Origin: a virus | Direction: 5' to 3' (one strand) | Virus record (IMG/VR): IMGVR_UViG_3300025266_000014 | Coordinates: 1-39,078 of that record | Length of the DNA stretch: 39,078 nt | Part shown: positions 16,985 to 21,593 of the stretch, in pieces | How positions within the stretch are numbered: position 1 is the first letter of the stretch | Layout of the letters: each line of letters starts with the position of its first letter | The notes under the pieces: model-generated | Told to the model about the DNA's origin: nothing | The model's input: only the letters and a program-made list of their open reading frames with translations | Databases searched by the model: none | Translations under genes and position numbers: made by a program

Positions 16985-17108
16985 TGAGGAGCGGAGCGAA
17001 CGATAGTGAGCGGAGCGACGAAGTGCCCTTACCGCTCCCTTAGAGGTCGCGGAGTCCCAAAGACGTAGCGGCCTCGGTGCCCTCGCTCCACTTCGTTCCG
17101 CTCGGTAA
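16985..17108. repeat. GC-rich inverted/direct repeat block in the terminase leader
   Basis: The block contains repeated GAGCGGAGCGA units (16990, 17009) and their approximate reverse complement CGTTCCGCTC / CACTTCGTTCCG near 17088-17103. It also holds GAGCGG (17008-17013) facing CCGCTC (17032-17037). It lies between the presumed late promoter and the terminase start, so the late mRNA would carry a strongly folded leader. Packaging-site (pac), origin or transcription-pausing functions are all possible; the sequence does not decide. Confidence 0.6.
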
Positions 17109-17115
17109 CAACCCC

Positions 17116-17129
17116 TACTATATAGTAGT
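17116..17129. promoter_or_regulatory. perfect 14-bp palindrome, possible operator
   Basis: CTACTATATAGTAG is identical to its reverse complement. It lies in the late leader about 100 bp downstream of the minus-strand promoter. A dimeric DNA-binding protein could use it. No second copy was noticed elsewhere in the window. Confidence 0.45.
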
Positions 17130-17230
17130 CTAAAAAATCTAACTTTCGGACACCAAAACCTAAAACGTTACACAACCGTTACAGGAGCACCGAAGACACA
17201 CCCCGATAATCGGACAAAACAAACACTATC

Positions 17231-17262
17231 ATTATAGCACACAATTAAAACTACCCTATACT
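17231..17262 (-). promoter_or_regulatory. late (terminase-directed) promoter candidate
   Basis: On the minus strand TGTGCTATAAT carries a perfect -10 (17236-17231) with an extended TG. The -35 position, around ATAGGG, is weak, which fits an extended -10 promoter or one needing an activator. The predicted transcript starts near 17224 and runs through the repeat block into terminase at 16903. Confidence 0.5.
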
Positions 17263-17393
17263 ATTACTATAGCGTGTGTTTTTTAACAACACCCCGGTCA
17301 AGTTTGGTGCGGTGTCTAGCGCGATTCTTATTGGGAACGATTATCATTATCGATAGGCACTCATGCCCCCCACACCCCCATGGTGTGTTTTTT
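17257..17393 (+). ncRNA. putative short terminated transcript (small RNA candidate)
   Basis: A -10-like TATACT (17257-17262) is followed, after about 110 nt with no convincing reading frame, by a strong intrinsic terminator ending at 17393. The predicted RNA of roughly 125 nt has a 5' U-rich segment and an ACACC/GGTGT pairing. The -35 is poor. The alternative is that the terminator simply insulates the early operon from the left. Confidence 0.35.
17371..17393 (+). terminator. intrinsic terminator in the control region
   Basis: CACACC (17371-17376), loop CCCAT, GGTGTG (17382-17387) and TTTTTT (17388-17393) form a compact plus-strand terminator upstream of the LexA box and the early promoter. 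Nothing coding on the plus strand lies between the terminase start and this site. Confidence 0.75.
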
Positions 17394-17476
17394 GCGACCG
17401 TCAAAATTCTGTCATATACGCGCGATCCCTTGCGGGTCCGCCGATCTCTAATATATCACAGGTATATCACCACCTT

Positions 17477-17492
17477 TCGAACGTATGTTCGA
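17477..17492. promoter_or_regulatory. LexA/SOS box, actinobacterial type
   Basis: TCGAACGTATGTTCGA is a perfect TCGAAC-N4-GTTCGA palindrome, the LexA site known from Mycobacterium and other actinobacteria. It ends 3 bp before a TTGACT -35 hexamer, so a bound host LexA dimer would block the early promoter. No phage LexA is visible, implying use of the host protein. Confidence 0.8.
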
Positions 17493-17495
17493 CGT

Positions 17496-17525
17496 TTGAC
17501 TAGGCTGGTAGTTGTCCGATATTCG
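17496..17525 (+). promoter_or_regulatory. early operon promoter candidate
   Basis: TTGACT (17496-17501) is followed after 17-18 bp by ATATTC/TATTCG (17519-17525), which overlaps the TGTCCGATATTCGG site. Transcription would start near 17532 and give a leader of about 230 nt. The -35 is good and the -10 imperfect, which suits a regulated promoter overlapped by LexA and the TGTCCGA site. Confidence 0.5.
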
Positions 17526-17580
17526 GGGCATTGTGTCCGAAAGGGGGGGGGTGTTAGGGTATGCCAGAGAATCCTAGGCC

Positions 17581-17606
17581 CTTAGAATGGCTTAGAATGG
17601 CTTAGA
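17581..17606. repeat. tandem 10-bp repeat
   Basis: CTTAGAATGG is repeated twice and followed by a partial third copy (CTTAGA), just upstream of an A/T tract at 17650-17690. Ten-base phasing places copies on one DNA face, as in iterons or repressor clusters. No protein is assigned. Confidence 0.55.
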
Positions 17607-17701
17607 TGTGAACACTGTTTAGTTGTGGCGTGGGTCACATTTTTACGCTCAAAAATAAAAAAAAATATTTCGTTTTTTTGTGTGATTCGGCTTGTGTAAA
17701 C

Positions 17702-17763
17702 GTCGTATGTCTGGGACACTTTCTTCATGGCGCTACTTCGTGCCGATGATGAAAGGATACGAC
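17702..17763 (+). promoter_or_regulatory. leader hairpin covering the ribosome site of the first early gene
   Basis: GTCGTAT (17702-17708) pairs with ATACGAC (17757-17763), the last base adjoining the ATG at 17764. Inside, CTTTC and TTCAT pair with ATGA and GAAAG around a T-T mismatch, extended by GGC/GCC. The Shine-Dalgarno AAAGGA (17752-17757) is locked in this structure. It begins immediately after a GTGTAAAC octamer, as the tRNA-like elements do. It may control translation. Confidence 0.6.
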
Positions 17764-18378
17764 ATGGCTACAACTGAGGAATTGACTAGGGAAGAATGGC
17801 TTACCAATGCGAGTGAACTAATGGCACCACTTTTCGAAAGGGTAGGGGTTACGCCTAAGCCGGTTCGAATATCGGTAGGCTTCCCGGCTAACACTAGGGC
17901 AGGAAAGGGCAAGACAATCGGGGAGTGCCATTACATGAGTGCCGACGGTATCCCTCAGGTATTCATTCACCCATCATTAACCGATGGGGACATGGGGCCG
18001 TTGCCCACGCTAGCGCATGAATTGGCTCACGCCTATCTAGAAGTGGGCACGGGTCACGGCCGACCTTTCGCAAAGTTGGTTACGGAATTGGGGCTAGTGG
18101 GCAAGCCGACAAGTACACAAGCCGGGGAAGACTTTAAAACAGACATGGAAGAGATTGCGGACATATTAGGGGAGTACCCTCACGCTGCCCTAGACACTAG
18201 CAAAATCAAAAAACAGAATGCCAGAATGATCAAAATATCCTGTATTAGTGAACTACATGATGACGATGAGGGCAACCCTAAGCCTCTCATATGGCGCACA
18301 AGTCAAGCGAATATAGATAGGACCGATCACCTTAGTTGCATGGATCGTGAATGTGATGCGGTTCCTCTCATAGGGTAA
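17764..18378 (+). CDS. SprT-like zinc metallopeptidase (204 aa)
   Basis: The protein has the HELAH zinc/catalytic motif (residues 85-89) with a third histidine in GTGHGRPF (His98), the arrangement of SprT/Spartan-type gluzincins. The C-terminus has scattered cysteines (ISC and CMDREC) that may be a degenerate zinc ribbon. Family members of the Spartan type remove DNA-protein crosslinks; whether this phage copy does so is inference. The ATG at 17764 follows GAAAGGA; a longer upstream frame from 17692 has no ribosome site and would overlap the octamer. It is first in the early operon, placed after a LexA box, which would suit a DNA-damage role. Confidence 0.85.
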   Translation: MATTEELTREEWLTNASELMAPLFERVGVTPKPVRISVGFPANTRAGKGKTIGECHYMSADGIPQVFIHPSLTDGDMGPLPTLAHELAHAYLEVGTGHGRPFAKLVTELGLVGKPTSTQAGEDFKTDMEEIADILGEYPHAALDTSKIKKQNARMIKISCISELHDDDEGNPKPLIWRTSQANIDRTDHLSCMDRECDAVPLIG

Positions 18379-18389
18379 GCGTTTAAACG

Positions 18390-18434
18390 GCCGGGGCAGT
18401 TGGTGCGTGGCAGGTTCGATCCCTGCTCCCGGCA
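18390..18434 (+). ncRNA. tRNA-like element 1 (no anticodon arm)
   Basis: Acceptor-like stem GCCGGGG (18390-18396) pairs with TCCCGGC (18427-18433), 7 bp with one G-U. T-arm GCAGG / TTCGATC / CCTGC (18410-18426) abuts it with no gap, as in tRNA. The loop is a full TTCRANY match. The 13-nt linker CAGTTGGTGCGTG contains a D-loop-like GG. A discriminator-like A follows, with no CCA. It is preceded by GTTTAAACG and followed by CGTGGTACAATTCGG, then a Shine-Dalgarno and the next gene. Confidence 0.72.
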
Positions 18435-18474
18435 CGTGGTACAATTCGGTAACACATTAGGAGAGGACAGAAAA

Positions 18475-19023
18475 ATGATTAAGGTTAACAGTAAGAATGT
18501 GGCCAGATATTCGCGCCATTTTCGCGCACTCATAGCCGATAGGTCTACGGCCCACCACGTGGAGAGTGCTAGCACGTGGTACGTGGACGGGGAGCGCATA
18601 GCCTTAGACGTGGCCAATATCATGGGCACTAGTCTGGAAGTGGGTGCGTGTGTTATCTCGGCATTCTCACCCCGTGAACGGTGGGCCAGCAACGTGACTA
18701 AGGCTTATCAGTTTGCTAATGGTGACGACGTGGCAGGCTTAACTAATAACATGACCATGGCGAACATGTCCACAGTTGAGGGATTCGATGCGCTTAAGGG
18801 TGAGAAAACTAACGCGTTCGCTAGGGCGTTAGCGGGTGACAGTGATGCCGTGGTGGTTGACGTGTGGATGATGCGGGCAGCCCGTTTACACACTGACTCA
18901 CCCAATAAGACACAATACGCTGAGATAAGTAGGGCAGTGACTAACGTGGCCGTTAGTATGGGGATTAGCCCTAGGACATGTCAAGCACTAATCTGGATAC
19001 TAATTAGGGGGGGTGCAGAGTAA
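18475..19023 (+). CDS. conserved actinophage protein, DUF7178-like (182 aa)
   Basis: The start at 18475 has AGGAGAGG about 9 nt upstream; a longer frame would run through the tRNA-like element. Recognisable segments are VISAFSPRERWASNVTKAY, a KTNAFARALAGD block, a VVVDVWMMRAAR stretch and the C-terminal VSMGISPRTCQALIWILIRG. I know this pattern from many actinobacteriophage and Streptomyces phage proteins annotated as DUF7178 or hypothetical. The helical arrangement faintly recalls helix-hairpin-helix DNA glycosylases, but no catalytic Lys/Asp pair is clear. It is expressed early, between two tRNA-like elements. Confidence 0.8.
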   Translation: MIKVNSKNVARYSRHFRALIADRSTAHHVESASTWYVDGERIALDVANIMGTSLEVGACVISAFSPRERWASNVTKAYQFANGDDVAGLTNNMTMANMSTVEGFDALKGEKTNAFARALAGDSDAVVVDVWMMRAARLHTDSPNKTQYAEISRAVTNVAVSMGISPRTCQALIWILIRGGAE

Positions 19024-19033
19024 GCGTGTAAAC

Positions 19034-19080
19034 GCCTAGGACATAGAGTCTTTAGGTAGGTGCGAGTCCTACCCTAGGTA
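19034..19080 (+). ncRNA. tRNA-like element 2 (no anticodon arm)
   Basis: GCCTAGG (19034-19040) pairs with CCTAGGT (19073-19079), 7 bp including a G-U at the base. T-arm GTAGG / TGCGAGT / CCTAC (19056-19072) directly abuts. The 15-nt linker lacks the GG seen in elements 1 and 3, and loop position 55 is G instead of T. The octamer GTGTAAAC (19026-19033) ends on the base before the stem. Downstream CGTGGTACAATTCGG is identical to that of element 1 for 15 bases. Confidence 0.72.
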
Positions 19081-19126
19081 CGTGGTACAATTCGGATCAC
19101 ACACTACAGAAAATGGAGAAAAGAAA

Positions 19127-19372
19127 ATGAAGACACGTACACTGAGCGCGATAGCACGTGAAGCACTGTCAAGCGCAACGCTTAAGGGTAACGCCAAAGC
19201 ATGGGCAGGCGCATACCTTGAGCCTATGACCACGCTGGAGACAGTGAACGACATGTACGGCGCAGATTCTGGCCGTCACATTGTGATGTATGCACTGGCT
19301 AACTTAAGCACATGGCGTGGAGATGATGCGCGTAGGATCAAAGCGGAATTGAACGCGCACCTTAAGGGGTAG
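19127..19372 (+). CDS. small early protein (81 aa), conserved in actinophages
   Basis: The sequence (ALSSATLKGNAKAWAGAYLE ... YGADSGRHIVMYALANLSTWRG ... IKAELNAHLKG) resembles a family of short early proteins in actinobacteriophages with the pattern AxPYLxAM, YGxDxA, LNAxTWRG and AKxIKxELN, of unknown function. The ATG at 19127 has GGAG 8 nt upstream. It is a soluble helical protein without cysteines. It lies alone between tRNA-like elements 2 and 3. Confidence 0.75.
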   Translation: MKTRTLSAIAREALSSATLKGNAKAWAGAYLEPMTTLETVNDMYGADSGRHIVMYALANLSTWRGDDARRIKAELNAHLKG

Positions 19373-19382
19373 CGTGTAAACA

Positions 19383-19428
19383 GCCCGGTCGGTCGGCGAC
19401 TAGGTAGGTTCAATGCCTACACCGGGCA
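19383..19428 (+). ncRNA. tRNA-like element 3 (no anticodon arm)
   Basis: GCCCGGT (19383-19389) pairs perfectly with ACCGGGC (19421-19427). T-arm GTAGG / TTCAATG / CCTAC (19404-19420) abuts it. The 14-nt linker has two GG pairs. The octamer GTGTAAAC is at 19374-19381, one base upstream. Immediately downstream GCTAC-ACTG-GTAGC (19434-19447) forms a second small hairpin containing TACACT. A different stem sequence with the same architecture as element 1 argues for selection on structure. Confidence 0.74.
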
Positions 19429-19469
19429 CGTATGCTACACTGGTAGCACACTAGAAGAGGAGAGAAGTC

Positions 19470-19664
19470 ATGGAGAAAATAGAAGAGCAAGAATGCACAC
19501 ACACTCTGTGCATTGAGGGCACACGTAGGTGGCCTGCCACGCACGTAATCACGCAGTCCGCCTACCGTAAGCCCACGTACACATGCAAGACACACACTGA
19601 GGTTATGCGTGAAGTACTACGCGCAACCGACACGGTAGAACGTTTACACGGAGAGGGTGAGTGA
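19470..19664 (+). CDS. small cysteine/histidine early protein (64 aa)
   Basis: The protein opens MEKIEEQECTHTLCIEGTRRW and carries Cys and His residues (CTHTLC, then TYTCKTHTEV) compatible with one zinc site. The start at 19470 follows GAGGAGAGAAG. The second half is a charged helix (MREVLRATDTVERLHGEGE). Unknown function; similar treble-clef-like minis are frequent among actinophage early genes. A reverse-oriented octamer copy (19641-19649) lies inside its last codons. Confidence 0.65.
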   Translation: MEKIEEQECTHTLCIEGTRRWPATHVITQSAYRKPTYTCKTHTEVMREVLRATDTVERLHGEGE

Positions 19665-19665
19665 C

Positions 19666-19767
19666 GTGGATGAATGCAAGCATGGTAACCGTGTAGGGTC
19701 AGCACCCGGAGGGGAGTACCTATGTGGAAGGTGCGAACACCCTGACGCAGAGGACATGAACGACTAA
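19666..19767 (+). CDS. mini zinc-ribbon protein (33 aa)
   Basis: The GTG at 19666 follows GGAGAGGG and the stop of the previous gene. The product begins VDECKHGNRVGSAP and has CKHG with a later CGRCEH, giving three Cys and two His in 33 residues, a likely single zinc site. Very short, so confidence is limited; the ribosome site, the spacing and the metal-ligand pattern support it. Confidence 0.55.
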   Translation: MDECKHGNRVGSAPGGEYLCGRCEHPDAEDMND

Positions 19768-19789
19768 GATAATTCCTGAGCGTCCCTAT

Positions 19790-19841
19790 GGCGTGAAGGA
19801 TAGGTGAGGGTATTGCGAAGGGAAGCGTTCACGCCCTCACC
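19790..19841 (+). other. competing hairpins, degenerate member of the intergenic cassette family
   Basis: GGCGTGAA (19790-19797) can pair with TTCACGCC (19828-19835). GGTGAGGG (19803-19810) can pair with CCCTCACC (19834-19841). The two 3' strands share two bases and the strands interleave, so the helices exclude each other. The sequence after it (ACACTACAGAAA then GGAG) matches the block after tRNA-like element 2. No T-arm is formed. Confidence 0.5.
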
Positions 19842-19879
19842 GTTTACACGAGCAGAACACTACAGAAAGAAGGAGAAAA

Positions 19880-20074
19880 ATGTTAACAGCAATAGAAGCA
19901 GATAAGCACATCGGATCAGTACGCACACTCAATGACGGGTCAGGGCTTAACTTTCCCGTGAAGGTGCTTGACTTACGGCCACGCTGGGGTAAGATAGATG
20001 CACAGGTCACGCCGGTAGGCGGGGCAGGTACGAGATGGGTAGAGATTGACAGACTAGGAGAGGTGGAAGAATGA
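19880..20074 (+). CDS. small beta-rich early protein (64 aa)
   Basis: The protein (FPVKVLDLRPRWGKIDAQVTPVGGAGTRWVEIDRLGEV) has the alternating beta pattern of a small SH3-like barrel, of the type often seen as early hypothetical proteins in actinophages. The start follows GAAGGAGAAAA. No catalytic motif. Its last codons overlap the start of the next gene (ATGA), so the two are coupled. Confidence 0.72.
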   Translation: MLTAIEADKHIGSVRTLNDGSGLNFPVKVLDLRPRWGKIDAQVTPVGGAGTRWVEIDRLGEVEE

Positions 20075-20256
20075 GAGTAATAAAAGTAGTGACGTGTGTA
20101 CCACACACCAAGTACCTTGGTGAGTTGGTCACGGAACATGAGAAACTATTCGCAGATTACAGCGATGAAAAGTGGATACTGTCAGTGTTCGCCGGGGTAA
20201 AGGCAGCGGGCCATGCGCTGATAAGTTACGAGATCACGGAGAAGGAGAGCGTGTAA
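20071..20256 (+). CDS. small early protein (61 aa), unknown
   Basis: The ATG overlaps the previous stop (AATGAG). The sequence is soluble with beta and helix alternation (VIKVVTCVPHTKYLGELVTE) and no recognised motif. It ends on GTG-TAA, whose last codons form an octamer copy at 20251-20258. Confidence 0.65.
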   Translation: MRVIKVVTCVPHTKYLGELVTEHEKLFADYSDEKWILSVFAGVKAAGHALISYEITEKESV

Positions 20257-20259
20257 ACA

Positions 20260-20370
20260 ATGAGCAGTGTAAGACTAACCGATAGGGGCTGGCGTTGCCT
20301 GTCCATAGCCGTAGTGCTGGCGATCCTCATACTCATGGGGGTCGCTGGCTCAATCGAAGGGAACGTGTAA
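20260..20370 (+). CDS. single-span small membrane protein (36 aa)
   Basis: The protein MSSVRLTDRGW is followed by a hydrophobic helix (CLSIAVVLAILILMGVAG) and a short polar tail, so it would sit in the host membrane with a basic cytoplasmic N-terminus. It begins 3 nt after the octamer of the previous stop and itself ends in GTG-TAA forming the next octamer. Small early membrane proteins of phages often block superinfection or alter host physiology; here that is inference. Confidence 0.65.
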   Translation: MSSVRLTDRGWRCLSIAVVLAILILMGVAGSIEGNV

Positions 20371-20373
20371 ACG

Positions 20374-20733
20374 ATGAAGGAAGAGATAGAAGAGATGCGA
20401 CATGAATTCCCCGATGGGTCTTTCGTAGAGAAGCACAGCGCGGGGACAACACACAGCGGGAGTTTAGCAGTGACACGAGTATCGCTTATCACGGCGGTGC
20501 ATGCGCTTAAGTTCAACGTGAATACAGGCCATGAGGTGACCCGCAATGGGTCAAAGATGGCGGTGGACTACGTTGCAAATTCCACTGGCAAGGTGTACAA
20601 AAGATCCAAGAAAGGTAAGAGTGAGGCGATGCAGGACGCTCAAGGTATCGTGGCAGCGATAGAGATGGGCCTCATCGTGGGGGTCACGGACATGGGTGAG
20701 TTCATCATAGCCGATGAAGTACCGGGCGTGTAA
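20374..20733 (+). CDS. early protein (119 aa), unknown
   Basis: The protein has a charged N-terminal helix (MKEEIEEMRHEFPDGSF), beta-type sequence around TRVSLITAVHALKFNVNTG, a basic KVYKRSKKGKSE patch and a helical C-terminus (MQDAQGIVAAIEMGLIVG). I recognise no family; the basic patch could bind nucleic acid. The ATG lies four bases after a stop that contains the octamer. Its own stop codon is again within an octamer (20728-20735), leading into tRNA-like element 4. Confidence 0.7.
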   Translation: MKEEIEEMRHEFPDGSFVEKHSAGTTHSGSLAVTRVSLITAVHALKFNVNTGHEVTRNGSKMAVDYVANSTGKVYKRSKKGKSEAMQDAQGIVAAIEMGLIVGVTDMGEFIIADEVPGV

Positions 20734-20739
20734 ACGTCC

Positions 20740-20781
20740 CGCCTGAATAGCATACACCGTGGTGCGAGTCCACGGCAGGCG
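20740..20781 (+). ncRNA. tRNA-like element 4 (no anticodon arm)
   Basis: CGCCTG (20740-20745) pairs with CAGGCG (20776-20781). T-arm CCGTGG / TGCGAGT / CCACGG (20757-20775) abuts it. Here the split is 6+6 bp, not 7+5, so the 12-bp coaxial stack typical of tRNA is kept. The loop equals that of element 2 and the 11-nt linker also lacks GG. The octamer is at 20728-20735. Downstream GTAGC-AACAAC-GCTAC makes the second hairpin. Confidence 0.68.
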
Positions 20782-20816
20782 CGTAGCAACAACGCTACAT
20801 GGAGAAAGGAAAAGGA

Positions 20817-21017
20817 ATGGACACGGAAGAAAGAGAAGTCAGGTATCTGTTGGGAAGGGAATTGTACATGAACCTTTGCAAGCACAAGGGATTCGAGCCA
20901 CGGCCACAGCCTTACATTGACCCGGCCATGAATGAGTACGCGAACATCGCAGTGAACGCACTGGGCTACGACTATGCAGCCATTGAGAAGTTGAGGGAAG
21001 GTGCGAACAATGAGTAG
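20817..21017 (+). CDS. small early protein (66 aa), unknown
   Basis: I chose ATG 20817 because GGAGAAAGG lies 9-16 nt upstream; the earlier ATG at 20799 has no ribosome site and sits in the cassette hairpin. The sequence is helical and charged, with LLGRELYMNLCKHKGFEPRP and a C-terminal NALGYDYAAIEKLREG. No family is recognised. Confidence 0.65.
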   Translation: MDTEEREVRYLLGRELYMNLCKHKGFEPRPQPYIDPAMNEYANIAVNALGYDYAAIEKLREGANNE

Positions 21018-21243
21018 CACGTTCATGGAGCCACACTACAAATGCTTTGAGGTTGATGATGGGTCCACTGGGTATTGGGAGGTGTACTATTCTGATGGTG
21101 TCGCTGACCTGCACTATAATTGCGTCATTGAGTTGGAAGAACTGGGTGACTGGATCTCCGCAGTGAGGGAGAGAACAACGCTTGATGTCAAGGTGGCGTT
21201 AAACTATTCGGACGTGGAGTCGTGGGAAGGATTGGAAATATGA
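21010..21243 (+). CDS. small acidic early protein (77 aa), unknown
   Basis: The ATG at 21010 lies within the last codons of the previous gene and follows GAGGGAAGGTG. The product is acidic, with alternating aromatic and charged residues (YWEVYYSDGVADLHYNCV), suggesting a small beta sheet. It is coupled to the next gene by ATGA. The acidic character could fit a DNA mimic, but nothing specific shows it. Confidence 0.68.
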   Translation: MSSTFMEPHYKCFEVDDGSTGYWEVYYSDGVADLHYNCVIELEELGDWISAVRERTTLDVKVALNYSDVESWEGLEI

Positions 21244-21593
21244 GCGCTCAACCTGAACTACCTTATGGCGGTGACCTTGGACCTAACTCAGGCTGGTCAG
21301 GGTCAGACACAAGCAAGGCACGTGCCCGTGTAAACGACAAGTCTGGCAAGACAAGTAAGCGTCAGTCGCTAGCGTTGCGTCTTGCCGGTACGGGTGGAGA
21401 GTTCGGGGTGACAGTAGCGGAGCAAACAAAAGCAATGGAAGTTCCGCATCATGGCACTGCGTCTGGCACACTGAGCACCCTGCATAAGTCAGGGAGATTG
21501 TGTCGCTTGTCAGAAACGAGAGGCGGACAGAAAGTGTACGTGCTACCCGAGTTCGTTGGTGGCAGGGAAACGGAAAAGCAAGGGAGGCAGTGA
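21240..21593 (+). CDS. winged-helix DNA-binding protein (117 aa)
   Basis: Residues about 45-100 (LALRLAGTGGEFGVTVAEQTK, HHGTASGTLSTLHKSGRL, then RLSETRGGQKVYVLPEFV) form a winged helix of a kind common among actinophage proteins, where HHG-AS-LS-LHK is the recognition-helix region. The N-terminal 40 residues are polar. As the only clear DNA-binding regulator of the early operon it is the best candidate to read the GTGTAAAC or TGTCCGA sites; that link is inference. It contains a copy of the octamer within its own codons (21328-21335). Overlap ATGA with the previous gene and TGATG with the next. Confidence 0.82.
   Translation: MSAQPELPYGGDLGPNSGWSGSDTSKARARVNDKSGKTSKRQSLALRLAGTGGEFGVTVAEQTKAMEVPHHGTASGTLSTLHKSGRLCRLSETRGGQKVYVLPEFVGGRETEKQGRQ

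Larger units (their letters stand above)
17143..17543. repeat. mirror-arranged TGTCCGA sites flanking the control region
   Basis: Two sites point left on the minus strand, TGTCCGAAAG (17152-17143) and TGTCCGATTATCGG (17216-17203). Two near-identical sites point right on the plus strand, TGTCCGATATTCGG (17513-17526) and TGTCCGAAAG (17534-17543). The order is a mirror image about the centre of the gap between terminase and early genes. The inner pair are themselves palindromic (CCGATNNTCGG with small loop). They look like operator sites for one regulator acting on both divergent transcripts. Confidence 0.6.

Noticed and set aside
16217-16987. 256-residue plus-strand frame opposite terminase
   Set aside because: It is the reverse-strand shadow of the terminase gene, with His/Arg/Asn-rich sequence and no ribosome site.
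17274-17585. 103-residue plus-strand frame in the control region
   Set aside because: No ribosome site, arginine/leucine composition of a chance frame, and it runs through a terminator, the LexA box and the promoter.
18440-18445. Firm promoter call for TACAAT after tRNA-like elements 1 and 2
   Set aside because: The -10-like hexamer repeats, but no -35 match exists at 16-18 bp, so it is described only as part of the cassette.
19790-19841. H-type pseudoknot
   Set aside because: The strands interleave, but the two 3' strands share bases and leave no loop to cross the first helix, so alternative hairpins are the better reading.
18390-20781. Ordinary full-length tRNA genes at the early elements
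   Set aside because: Acceptor strands are only 42-47 nt apart, with no room for an anticodon arm, and no longer-range acceptor partner was found upstream.
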